Source of the DNA: Morella rubra
Taxonomy: Eukaryota > Streptophyta > Magnoliopsida > Fagales > Myricaceae
Length of the DNA stretch: 64,000 nt
Assembly (NCBI GenBank): GCA_003952965.2
Contig: CM025849.1
Span: 14,037,356 to 14,101,355, forward strand
Direction: 5' to 3'
The position numbers were made by a program, and so were the translations under genes. The notes beneath the pieces were generated by a model. It saw only the letters and a program-made list of their open reading frames with translations, searched no databases and was not told where the DNA came from. Shown one piece after another: positions 22,790 through 34,694 of this stretch (positions are counted from its first letter, which is position 1; each line of letters starts with the position of its first letter).

Positions 22790-24290
22790 AGTTTATGATA
22801 TCCTATTGAGTGGAATTGTAAGAAGCAATAAAATTTTAATTAGTTTGATAGAATGTCGTTGATAAAAAATATAAGAGTTTTTCTTGTGTGATAGATACAC
22901 TATAGCGAAGCAGTTTTTTTTGTTAGCAAGTAGATATACTTTAATGTCCTTTGGCCAACACATTGGTTTTGTAGCAAATAAGCAGTGATGCACATGATTT
23001 CTTAGCCCTCCGTCGATTTATCTGATTAGGTACACATCTTTTTTTTTTTTTTTATATGGCTAGATATTAGTGGATTGGATCTCCCCACATCTGCCTTGAA
23101 TCCAATTGCAAGTGCAATCCAAATCCCAAGCCCATCTTCTCTTTAACACCTATGGCTTCTGTAGCCTCAAACCACTTTTGTAAGTAAGTAGAATATTTTT
23201 CCAAATCAAATGGACTTTGTTAGTAGCTTATTGGACATAACTAGAGCTTAATTAAAATTTATCCTCCTCTCCTAATTTTTCAAAGCCATCGAGTGGTCTC
23301 ATGCTTTTGGGAAACTACAAATATAAGCTGCTAGGATTTCCCCTTAGCCTAAGCATTGGCTTGATAAAATAATAAACTCTCTTAATGAACTTGCAATATG
23401 GAACTAAATCCATTTAAATAATTATTTAATTGGGGTGAGAAGTTTGCAACCTGACCCAAAAAAGCTAAATCGGGGTCAGATTCTTTTAAATGCTTTGGTT
23501 TTGAGTTTAAGATCAAACATGAACTTGATTTTTCTCAGGGTTATGTTTCAAAACTTGACCCCAAACCCGGAAAAATCTAAAACTATTGGGGTTGGATTTC
23601 TTTGAATGCTTTGGTTTTGGGTCATAGACCCTAACATGAATCCATGGAAGCAATAAAATAAAATTTACTTAGATAAGGTCTTTTCCAAAAAAAATTTGTA
23701 CGATGGAAGCAGTAATTTCTTTTGTTAGAAAGTAGACATTGAACCGTATTTGGCCAAAGCATTGGTTTCATAATAAAGAAGCACTGCTACACATCTGTTA
23801 GCCCTCAGCCGTGATTGATTGTTCTTTTTTTTTTTTACGTGGCAAGATCTTAGTGGATTAGGTCTTCTTATTATCCTAAACATATTTTTGTGTAAGATTT
23901 ATACAAGATTAAAATATAGTTTTCAGCGGTTATAATTTTTAAAATGTTTTCAAATATTACTGCTCCCAACAAAGGAAAATACTTATGAAGGCATCTTCGT
24001 ACATTGCAAATTGTCTCCTTCATAATTTGAATTTCCAGTCTAAATTGATTATTAGAGTACTTCCTTCGTTGGCAAATTTGAGAATTGTTTCAACTATTTC
24101 AATTATGGTATTTAATCTCAATCAGAAAGTAATTGTGCAATTTTAAAATTGGTTTGTAGTTCTAGAAAATTATTTGGCAACACAAAATGTTTTCTTTTTA
24201 AATAAAAATTTGATTTGTTTGCCAAACAACAAAATCTCAAAGTTTTGATTAACAAAATTTTTACCCAGCTCAAATCAAATCGTGTCTCCA
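22790..24290. repeat. RLP 3'-flank unit (copies at 31280-32340 and 52935-54420)
   Basis: Downstream DNA is conserved between all three RLP copies, for example ATAAGAGTTTTT, GGCTTCTGTAGC and AATATTACTGCTCCCAACAA. It contains poly(T) runs of different length. Copy 2 lacks about 470 bp corresponding to 23243-23715. No gene is visible; short frames are not conserved. Confidence 0.75.
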
Positions 24291-24839
24291 CATATTTGAC
24301 ATATTATGTATATATATATTTGACATATTATGTATGTATATATATGAGTCTAATATGCTATGTTTAATTCTTTCTTTCTTGAGCCTACCTTAAATCTTTA
24401 TATACTTGTTTGCATACATTTAATTTTCCTAAATTTTTAAAAATAGGTGATTTCATTCATCTTTATATTAAATGTTGCCTTAATATATTTCTACTTTCAA
24501 AATAAATTTCAATTAAACGTTTTCGTTAAGCCTTTTTCGAAGCCAATCATCAAGACTTTATAGGTTCAATTCGTGCCGTAATCCCGTTTGTGTGCATACC
24601 ATCGCTATAGGTGAGCCTATGGGGTAAGTACTGGCATGAGGCGTGACATATGCTTAGAAATAAGAAATTATAGTGGGCTTGGGCTACACTTTCCTCTTTA
24701 TCTGCATAAGCTAAATGTTTATAAAGGGCCATCTCCACTAAGGGTCCAAACAAAGGCCCTACGATGATGTGGGTGGAAGATTGATTGGATTGCAAGTTGA
24801 CCCACATGGTGGCCATCAGGCAAAGGCAATGACATGACT

Positions 24840-25427
24840 CTTGAGGATGCGTTTGAGTGTCAAAATTTTGGGGTATAAGAGTTGGTGAAAAATGAAGAAG
24901 ATAGTTTATGAGAATTGGTGAAAAAGTGAAAATAGTTTTATGGAAGTTGGTGAAAAAGTATAGAAAGAGAAGATTTGGATGAATATTATAGTGAAAAAGA
25001 ATGAGTTGAGGGGGGGGGGAGAAAAATTATTTTGTACTTTTTGTACTTAGGCTAAAATTTACTATGCTCCATATGATTTGTATTGCATTGACATTAAGGG
25101 GCTTTCTAGGAAGTAAAAACTATTTAAAAAAAATTGTAAGGATTGGGCATGCACGGTATTTATGTTCGTTGAATGTATAGCCATAAGGAAGCTTTACAAG
25201 TCATTTTTCGTCTTTCTTCATAGTCCATAAAAGCGCTCTACTGTAATTGTAAGAATATATGATTGCACTCATCATGTATTCACGTCTTGATTGACTTAAA
25301 AATGAAGTCTCTCCAAACATAATAGTATGGATCAAGAAAGTCATTCCTTCAGTATTCATCCATACTGACAAATTAATATTCTAGTAATCACAACAACGTC
25401 TTTTCCTTTCTTCTAAGAAAAAATATA
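24840..25427. other. Intergenic DNA, no gene recognised
   Basis: AT-rich with repeated TTGGTGAAAAA motifs (24880-24980) resembling the AT-rich sequence at 38300 and 60150, and a run of G at 25010. The last 200 bp resemble the RLP 5'-flank unit. Confidence 0.5.
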
Positions 25428-25916
25428 GTGGTAAAGTCATAGTTAGCCCCATAAGTATGAACAAATATCAAATCGGTATTCTTAATTATCAATTTTGCGA
25501 TTTGAGACCTATAACTTTTGAAAATCATCAATTCTAGCCCCCTTTTAAATTGGCGTTAAATCTGACGGAAAATCATGCAAAATGACCAAAATGCCCCTCC
25601 AATATAAAATTACTAAAAAATTCATTAAAAATATAAAATGAATTTTTTTAAAAAAAGTTATATTTTAAAAAAAAAACTTTTTTTATTTAATTATTTTATT
25701 TCTTAAATTTTTATTATTTGTATTTATTTTTTAAATTTAGTCTTGGAAGGGCATTTTGGTCATTTTGCATGATTTTCGTCTACTTTAATGCCTAATTTAG
25801 ACAGGGGGCTAGAATTGATGATTTTTAAAAGTTATGGGTCTCAAATCACCGAATTGATAATTAGGGTACCAATTTAATTTTTGCTCATACTTATGGACTA
25901 ACTATGACTTTACCCC
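25428..25916. mobile_element. Mutator-like MITE (489 bp) with long inverted repeats
   Basis: The ends GTGGTAAAGTCATAGTTAG and CTAACTATGACTTTACCCC begin inverted repeats of about 170 bp. A perfect 9 bp duplication AAAAATATA flanks it (25419-25427 and 25917-25925). The 9 bp duplication and long repeats indicate a Mutator-type non-autonomous element. The centre is a run of A/T. A second copy with a lost left tip lies at 47832-48327. The related flank at 45640 shows the uninterrupted site. Confidence 0.85.
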
Positions 25917-26012
25917 AAAAATATATTTGTGCTTTTTACTATTTTAGAATCGAGACCCACGTTTTAATTTTTTTTTGGTCCCTTTGTTTGTAAATTCAAT
26001 GTGTCACTTTGA

Positions 26013-26739
26013 TGTGAACCTCGCCAAGAATAACGAGACCCAACAACGAAAGGGAACCCAGATCGTTCTAGGACTGATTCGAATGAAAGACCTCGACCCG
26101 TTGTTTAGGAAAAAAGAACCTCGGTATAAGGAAGACGCCACAAACGGTGATGGAAATTCCGTTTGATAAGTCAAGTTGAACGCCACGGGAAATCCCGATA
26201 AGTTCGAGTAGTTCTTCAAAGAACCAAAGAGAATAAATCCTCACAATTTTGATTAATCAATGTCTGCCGCAACTCCTATTTAAGGCTCCATTTACAAGGC
26301 TAACATTACAATTAAAAAAATTAGATAATAAGAAATAAAGCCTAACACGCCTAAAACAAAACACACTAAAAAGGCAATAAAAGTTGGCGCCTACAAGAGC
26401 CAATAAAGGAAACAAAATGGCGCTTAAATAGCCATGTAATCCGAACCAAAAAAGGGAAGAATTAGGCGCCTAATTGGACCTCTTTAAAATGGCGCCTAAT
26501 TGAGTCTTCTAGAATATTATCTTGCTAATTTGAGCTTAGCCTTAAGAACTTGAATCATGTTGACAATCCTTGTTTGTTCACGTGGATCATGCTCAATGGG
26601 CCTCCACGCATTTGCTTGAGCCCATAACTCTTGAATAAGTCCATTGAGTACATCCTTGAACTTCTTTGCCCGTGCTCTCGTAACCGGCCCAATTGGTACT
26701 TGAACGAAATCCTTCGAAATGGTGCCTTGATCTCCATCA
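26013..26739. mobile_element. Solo LTR of an LTR retrotransposon (727 bp)
   Basis: The insertion starts TGTGAACCTCGCC and ends TCTCCATCA, so it has TG...CA ends, and it is flanked by the 5 bp duplication TTTGA (26008-26012 and 26740-26744). The duplicated segment at 48.4 kb reads through the same place without it. No internal retroelement proteins are present, so this is what remains after recombination between two LTRs. The parent family was not identified. Confidence 0.8.
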
Positions 26740-26799
26740 TTTGATCTAGAATAGAAAAGTCATACGTGGTTTTTGAAGGGGCACTCTAATGCATGCATA

Positions 26800-28530
26800 C
26801 GTGACTACTTAAAAAAAAAAAAAAGAGTTTTCGGGACTGTTTAATTTATGTCCCAAAAAATGAACTTGCTCTATTTTTGGGTACGCAATTTAATATCCAT
26901 CCTCAAAGAGTACTTTTTTGGATGGATTTTAAACCATTTCAAAAAGTCAAATTTATTGCAATGACACAAGAGGATGCCACAATCAAGTGCACCGTGCATG
27001 CTGGGAGAAGGAATTTGTTTTATTATCATTTTTACATGTTTGCTAAGTTGAAGAATTATTGCTGCCATTTCCCTTCGGTTTTCAGGAAGCTTCGACTCCT
27101 TCAGTCTTTCTACTGGCATGATTTTGATAGTTTTTTATCGGCTTTCAGGTAGCTAAAAGAAATTTGTTGCACTCTTCTCTCCAATAATTTGGACAGACTT
27201 TTGACAGTCTGGACCACATAAATCAGCAAGTGGATTGACTACTTATGCAGTTTTCCACAAGGCATTAATGAGACGACATCTTTTTTTTTCTTTTTCTTTC
27301 TAATCAAGTAGTGGTCGCAGTCACCCTCTGTTCACATCTTGACTGACTTAAAAAAGAAGTTTCTCCAAACATAACATGGGTCAAGACCTTTGGTACTTGT
27401 TGATACTGACAAATTAGTATTCTATTAATCACATCGACATCTTTTCCTTTCTTCAAAGGAAAACAAGTAGGAAAAAATGTAAACTATATATTTGTGCTTT
27501 ATGTTATTTTGGAATCAAGACCTCTATTTTAAAATTTTTGGTCCCTTTGCTTGTAAATTTAAGACACCACTTGATTTCACATATATCTATGATGGAAAAT
27601 TCATACATTAAATTTTTTAGGAAACTCAAATGCACACATGACAAAAAGAAGAAGAAGAAGAAGAAACTAATAACATTCCTCGTTATTAAAATTTGTAATA
27701 ACGGAATAACATTCCTAGTTATCTGCAAGTTTCTATCATCCATTTGATTAAATACCACTCGGGCATCGTCCTCAAATATGTTGTCCTTAGTACTACTTTT
27801 TGAAAACTACTTCCTAGATTTTTATGAAATTTTTAAAAACTATTTAGATTTGTAAAAATGACAAATCACTGCGTGGATTTAAGATACGCTTGAAAAATAA
27901 ATTATATTTTCATCCTGATTTTTAACAGAATTAATGACAAACATCAACTGTCAAAATATATATACATGATCATATGGTATGTCATGCATCTTATAAACAT
28001 CGGAGAATGTCAAAATCAAGCAAAAAGAAAGAATTCTTAGTATTATTATTATTATTATTATTTACTTTTTCGCTACGTTGAAGAATCATTTATTTTGATT
28101 CCTTATTTTTGGCTTGGGATCAGCAAATTACCAAATTTCACGAATCTTGACATTTTGAAGCAGTGATGTACTCTTGTCTTCTTCCAGCATGATTTTGATT
28201 GTTTTGATCCCCTTATTTTTAATAGCCACAAAAAATGGAAAAAAGGTTCTTTCCATCGTTACTTTGTTTTTTCTAGCTAAATTAGAGCAAATACGATTGC
28301 AATTATCTCATTCTAAAATTTGTAATTTTCATATCTTAAGTATGCAATTGATTTTCACTTACCCGAAGTTTCCAATACTTTTCCTCTGCTTTTAATAAAA
28401 GTTTGACAATTTGGACCACTTAGACGAGCAAGTAATTGGATCAACTAGTAGTGCGCAATTTTTCCACAAGGCAGCAAGTCATGATCAGTAACATTTCGTT
28501 GAAGTAGATTCTTCTTCCTAGCTTGGGGTC
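26800..28530. repeat. RLP 5'-flank unit, copy 2
   Basis: The copy is over 90% identical by eye to 48480-50215 and more distantly related to 14800-16650. It includes two copies of the promoter-like module (27195-27270 and 28404-28490) and a GAAGAAGAAG run at 27648. No gene is seen. Confidence 0.75.
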
Positions 28531-28601
28531 TATAAAACCCATACAAATTCCACTTCTTTCCTCATCTTACAAAGAGAGAAAAACATTGTCCATAGATAAG
28601 C

Positions 28602-31297
28602 ATGGCCACGTATTTAGACCACTTCATCCTCCTACACTTTCTTTTCTCTGCCTTCATGTCTCTTCTTTTGCTCACTAATTGCTCTTTCTCTTCTCGCCAG
28701 CCCCTTTGTCATGAACATGAGAGCTCAGCCTTGTTGCAGTTCAGGGATAGCCTTGTTATGAACAAATCCTCTTGTTATTATGTGGATGTGTATCCTAAGG
28801 CAGGATCATGGAGCCTAGAAAGAGAGAACGGTAGTAGTGATTGTTGCTCCTGGGACGGGGTTGAGTGCAACCACTACACAGGCCACGTCATCAGCCTTGA
28901 CCTTAGTAGCAGGTGTCTCTATGGTTCTATTAACTCTAACAGCAGTCTCTTCCGTCTTCTCCATCTCCAATGCCTTAATCTTGCTTTTAATCACTTCAAT
29001 TACTCTTAAATCCCATTTAGAGTTATCAATCTTTAGGTTAACATACCTCAACCTCTCTCATGCTTATTTTTCTGGACAAATACCCTCAGAAATTTCGATC
29101 CTCTCTAAGTTGTCTGTCCTTGATCTAAGTTGGAATTATCATTTGTACTCTCCAATTAGTTTGAAAAGTTTTGTCCAAAACTTAACTGGCTTAGAAAAGC
29201 TTGATCTCAATTATGTTGATATATCCTTCCCAGTACCCGAAAGCTTGGCAAATTTATCTTCTTTGACAAATTTAGGTCTCAATGAATGTGGATTGTATGG
29301 GAAATTCCCATCTAAAATTTTTCAACTACCACAGTTAGAGCATATTAATTTACGTTTCAACAAAATCTAACTGGTCAATTGCCCGAATTTCCCTTAGGTA
29401 GTCCCCTTAAATTTTTATCCGTCAGTTATTGCAATTTTTCCGGATCTATCCCGAATTCACTTAGTAACCTCACCAAACTCTTGTCTATAGGCCTCTCGGG
29501 CAATTTTTTTATTGATGTGTCATGGCTCAACAAAGCCCATTCAAATGACACTCTATCAAAAATTGAGGCTTCTAGGATTGAATTATCTCGGATTAAGAAA
29601 GTTCCCAAATATCCTTCTCAACCATAATAAATTGGTTGCATTGGGCTTTCTAGCAACAATCTTCGAGGATTAATACCTGGATGGATGTACAATGTAAGTA
29701 AAGAAGCTCTTCGAATTTTAGACCTTTCTGACAACTTCCTCACAGGATTCGAGCATTCTCCACTTGTTCTTCCTTGGAATAATCTAGAAGAATTAAACCT
29801 TGACAATAACATGTTGCAAGGATTATTCCCAGTTCCACCACCATCTATTTGTTCTTATATATTTCTAACAACTCTCTCAGTGGCTTTCAACAACCTCTAG
29901 AAATGCTTCAATGGTCCAACCTAGCTTTTTTCTTCGTTGACAATAACAGGCTGCAAGGATCATTGCCGATCCCACCACCGTCTATCCAGTATTATCAAGT
30001 GAGATATAATGCCTTGACCGGAGCAATCCCACCAATCTTTTGCAATCTGAATTCACTATTGGTACTTGATTTGTCCAATAACAATTTGAGTGGCATGCTT
30101 CATCCATGTTTAGGTAACTTAAGTGATTCTTTGCTAGTGCTTGTACTGCGAAGCAACAACTTTGATAGTGCATCCCAAATACATGGCAAATTTGATAACA
30201 GCATGGCCAAAAGATTGCAAATTGCGGATGATTGACTTGAGTCAAAACAAACTACTGGGTCAGATGCCAAGATCATTGGCTAACTGTGGGGACCTAGAGT
30301 ATCTTAATGTTGGTAATAACCGAATCAATGATACCTTCCCCTTTTGGTTAAAAAATCTTTACCAGTTGAAGATTTTCATTCTCCATTTCAATGGATTTCA
30401 TGGTGCAGCAAGTAATTGAAAGCAATGATTCAATGCTCGAATTGCATATCCTTGACCTCTCTAACAACAATTTTTCTGGAAATTTGCATGTGAGTAACCT
30501 CTTACAATCAAATGCCATGAAAATTGTTGGTGCAAATCAGTTGCAATACATGGGAGCATAGTCGACTATTCAGTCACAATAACAAACAAAGGCATAGAGT
30601 TGGAGTACAAGAAGATTAAAGATGACTGACAGTCATTGATTTCTCATGCAATAGGTTTGAAGGCGAAATTCCAAAGCTATTGGAAATCTTAAAGGTCTTC
30701 GTGTGCTCAACCTTTCCAATAATGCTCTCACTGGTCCTATACCATTGTCTTTGGGAAACTTGACATAGCTCGAATCATTGGACCTTTCTTGGAACATGTT
30801 GTTTGGAGAGATACCTGGACAACTAGTGCAACTCATTTGGCTTGAGGTCTTCAATGTCTCTTATAATCATCTCACGGGACCTATACCACATGGAAATCAA
30901 TTCAATGTATTTGAGAATACTTCATTTGAAGGTAATCTAGAATTTGTGCGGAAGGCCATTGTCAAAGATGTGTGAAAACTCTAAGTACTCACCAATACCA
31001 CTTTCGACTTTTGGAAAGGATCAAAGTTCTGAGTCACTGTTCAGCTTTGGTTGGAAGATTGTTATAATTGGATATGGATGTGGATTTGTAATAGGAGTTA
31101 TAATTGAGCAGCTTGTCGCTGCAAGGCACCCCAATTGGTTTATCAAGACTTTTGGAAAGAAGCAGCAACTTCGAAGAAGAAGAGTGAGCCCGCGGAAGAT
31201 ATCAACGGAAATCTGCTTAGAGAAGGTCTTTTTCAGAAGATCTACATATATGTGTCTGTGTGTTTTATTTTCCTCTAGAGTTATGGTATTCTTTTGA
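28602..31297 (+). pseudogene. Receptor-like protein (LRR), copy 2, multiply broken
   Basis: It has the same start (MATYLDHFILLHFLFSAFMS), cap (SSDCCSWDGVECNHYTGHV), repeats, membrane segment and basic tail as copy 1. It has a stop at 29007-29009 (CAA changed to TAA) and frameshifts near 29360, 29575, 29655, 29860, 30170, 30415, 30560, 30627, 30681 and 30945. A second nonsense change occurs near 30765 (CAG to TAG). The promoter and leader are intact, so it may still be transcribed. It cannot encode a full receptor as it stands. Most lesions are losses of one base. Confidence 0.9.
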
Positions 31298-33052
31298 GTG
31301 GAATTGTAAGAAACAATAAAATCTTAATTTAGTTTGATAAAATGTCGTTGATAACAAATATAAGAGTTTTTTCTTGTGTGATAGAAACACTATAGTGAAG
31401 CAGTTATTTTTTGTTAGCAAGTAGATGTATTTCAACGTCCTTTGGCTACTGCATTGGTTTCGTAGCAAAGAAGCAGTGATGCACATAATTTCTTAGCCCC
31501 TCCACCGATTGATCTGATTAGGTACACATCTTTTTTTTTTTTCTTTTTTTATATGGCCAAATATTAGTGGATTGGATCTCCCCATATCTACCTCAAATCC
31601 AATTTCAAGTGCAATCCAAATCCCATGCCCACCTTCTCTTTAACACCTATGGCTTCTGTAGCTCAAACCGCTTTTGTAAGTAAGTAGAATATTTTTCCAA
31701 ATCAAATGGACTTTGTTAGTAGTTTACTGGACATAACTACTTTCTTTTGATAGAAAGTAGACATTGAACGGTATGTGGCCAAAGCATTGGTTTCATAGTA
31801 AATAAGCACTGCTACACATCTATTAGCCCTCGGCCACGATTGATTGTTTTTGTTTTTTTTTTTTTTTTTTTTTTACGTGGCAAGATCTTAGTGGATTGGG
31901 TCTTCTTATTATCCTAAACATATTTTTGTGTAAGATTTATACAAGATTAAAATATAATTTTCAGCGGTTATAATTTTTAAAATATTTTCGAATATTACTG
32001 CTCCCAACAAAGGAAAATACTTATGAAGGCATCCTCGTACATTGCAAATTATCTCCTTCATAATTTGAATTTCCAGTCTAAATTGATTATTAGAGTACTT
32101 CCTTCTTTGGCAAATTTGAGAATTGTTTCAACTATTTCAATTCTGGTATTTAATCTCAAACAGAAAGTAATTAATGTGCTATTTTAAAATTGGTTTGTAG
32201 TTCTAGAAATTATTTGGCAACACAAAATGTTTTCTTTTTGAATAAAAATTTGAGTTGTTTGCCAAACAACAAAATCTCCAAGTTTTGATGAACAAAATTT
32301 TGATCCTGCTCAAATCAAATCATGTCTCCACATTAAAAAAAATCCTATTAAATCACCTCTTTATACGATTTTTCACAAATTCTAACACTTTTTTATAAAT
32401 AAAAAATCTATCAAATCATTTTTTTCATGTTTTTTTACAAACTCCACTAATAAAAATCAATCTCCAACCAGAGAGGAAGCTAGGATTAGGGATATAGGGG
32501 CAACTGGATTGAAATATAATTTTCGAGGTCAAACTACTAAAAATATAAAAAAATATATTCATTTTTTTTGGACCAAACAAAAAATCCAACTGGAGTTTAA
32601 GGGTGCGGGCCCTGGCCCCTAGGGCTATTCAACCCCGGTGTAGGTGCCGGTTTTGGCCAAAACCGGCACCTACACCGGATAGGCCGGTTTTTAAATAATT
32701 GCCACCTACACCTACATCGTTAAGAGCAAAAACCGGCCTTTAGCGGTGGCGGTTTTAGCCGGTTTTCGGTTATCCTACATTCATATTCGGCCATTTTTTT
32801 AGCATTTTACGCACTTGGCCCAATGTATTTTTTTTTTTTTGGTCCATTAATAACATATCAATAAAATCTAACGTAATGAAATTCAAAATCAATAAAATTA
32901 AAGATCATCTTAAAAGATAAGATGAGAATTTAACAAGAAAATCAATTAACTGTGACTGCAAGTGACTGTGATTGTGGTGGAGTGTCCATCTGCAAATCAA
33001 TGAACAAGAAAATCAATTAACAACAACCTTATATATATATATATATATATAT

Positions 33053-33507
33053 AAATCAATTAACAATAGACACACAGATAATTGCTTGGTATACGTTTTG
33101 CCAAAAATCCTCAATACTAAAGACAAACCCAAGGCATCAAAACCTAAATCCACACAGATTATTGCTTTGTTGTTTTCTTAAACTTCCCAAACTTCCCAAA
33201 TTTATTAAATTACAAACCCTAAAAACGAAAAATAATGGGAAAACATTCAGCAATCAGCAATAATATATATATATATATATATATATAATCATATATATAA
33301 AAATCAATTAACAACAGGCACACAGATTATTACTTGGTATACGTTTTGCCAAAAATCCTCAATACTAAAGACAAACCCAAGGCATTAAAACCTAAATCCA
33401 CACGTATTATTGCTTTGTTGTTTTCTTAAACTTCCCAAACTTCCCAAATTTATTAAATTACAAACCCTAAAAACGAAAAATAATGGGAAAACATTCAGCA
33501 ATCAAAT
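33053..33507. repeat. Direct repeat, about 206 bp twice, period 248 bp, inside the hAT element
   Basis: The unit beginning AAATCAATTAACAA at 33053 is repeated at 33301 with about 97% identity and ends in GGGAAAACATTCAGCAATCA in both. Each copy is preceded by an (AT)n run, which may have promoted the duplication. Confidence 0.85.
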
Positions 33508-33701
33508 AATATATGTCATAATATTTTCAATAGAACAAATTAAAATTAACAAATTCATTGATTTTTAACATACCTAAACGAATCTAATCTCCCTTGGCAC
33601 TTGAGAGAAATGCGGCAGACAGCAGAGGAAATGGGAGAGACCTGTCTGCGACGAGAGACACGGCAGCTGCAGGCGTGGTGGTCGGCAGGAGAGGGAGGGG
33701 A

Positions 33702-33705
<4 letters not shown>

Positions 33706-33749
<44 letters not shown>
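33706..33749. repeat. (GA)n microsatellite
   Basis: About 22 uninterrupted GA units. The long open frames here on both strands (Arg-Glu and Leu-Ser runs) are a by-product of the dinucleotide repeat. Confidence 0.95.
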
Positions 33750-33750
<1 letters not shown>

Positions 33751-33923
33751 CACGGGTGGAACTGGGATGGGCAAAACGCACGGCACATGGGCACAGAGGC
33801 ATTAGGCGAGAGGGGCTGGGGGGGAAGGGTCACGGACTCACGTGAGGGCCAGGGGAAATGGGGATATTTCGGGGGGTACTGGGTAGGGCAAAACTAAACT
33901 AAAGTCTAAACGATTCGTTTCGG

Positions 33924-33927
<4 letters not shown>

Positions 33928-33960
<33 letters not shown>
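33928..33960. repeat. Poly(A) tract inside the hAT element
   Basis: Thirty-three A in a row, followed by GC-rich subterminal motifs of the element. Confidence 0.95.
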
Positions 33961-33963
<3 letters not shown>

Positions 33964-34311
33964 AAACCCGGTGTCCCGGTACCCAGGAACCGGGAATAGC
34001 ACCGGATTTTTTGCAAAACCTGAAACCGGCACCGGTACAGGTGAAGCCGGGTACCGGCAACCCGGTGCCGGTGCCGGTTCCGGTGCCGGTGCCACCGGAA
34101 TTTTCCGGTGGCACTGAACAGCCCTATTGGCCCCCTAGTTCAGCCCCCGTCTCCAACCAAACATCCTTTGAATTTTCTACCAATTTTTCACAAATTAAAA
34201 GTCAACGCTACTCCAATAATCATATTTTCATTAGAGAAAATATATTCTCAAAAAGCTTCTATAATAATCAATAAAAATCTAACATGGTTTTCTCAAAAAT
34301 TTTCCTTATAA

Positions 34312-34403
34312 AATGATCTTTGAGACATCGTTATTGGTAGAATTTATTACGTCGACAAATGATCTTTGAGACATCGATATTGGTAGAATTTACTACGTCG
34401 ACA
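34312..34403. repeat. 46 bp tandem duplication upstream of the TMEM209-like gene
   Basis: AATGATCTTTGAGACATCG occurs at 34312 and 34358, each followed by TATTGGTAGAATTTA and ACGTCGAC. The same pair is present at about 54736-54828 in the other segment copy, so it predates the segmental duplication. Confidence 0.85.
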
Positions 34404-34694
34404 ATATCGTGTGTGGTATAAACTGTGTAAACCACAAAGAATGTTTCGTCTTTTACACTTGCACGCCCCTGGTGGCAAAATTTCGCATTGCTCCCAAATC
34501 CCAGATTCCCACCAAAGCAGAAGCATTTAAACTTTGCAACTCAAAGCTCCGGCCCGAGAGCCCTGGACTTTGGATGTAACCTTTCCCACTCCCCGGCGAC
34601 ATGATTCCATAGCCCAAACAATCTCTGTCTCTCTCAATCTCTCTCTCTGCTTCTGTTCCTACAAAACCCTAGCCGCTAACCCATTTCAGTGGCC

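Larger units (their letters stand above)
32620..34126. mobile_element. Non-autonomous hAT element (1507 bp), present only in segment copy A
   Basis: The ends are TAGGGCTATTCA and TGAACAGCCCTA, inverted repeats with one mismatch. The flanks CTGGCCCC (32612-32619) and TTGGCCCC (34127-34134) form an 8 bp duplication with one change. The other segment copy, near 54600, reads CCCTGGCCCCTAGTTCAG without an insertion, which is the empty site. Subterminal parts are full of GGTGCCGG and CCGGCACC motifs. No transposase is readable. The interior has a 248 bp-period direct repeat, (AT)n and (GA)n runs and a poly(A) stretch. Confidence 0.88.

Noticed and set aside
33555-33897. Long open frames on both strands rich in Arg-Glu and Leu-Ser
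   Set aside because: They are produced by the (GA)n microsatellite, which is open in several frames.
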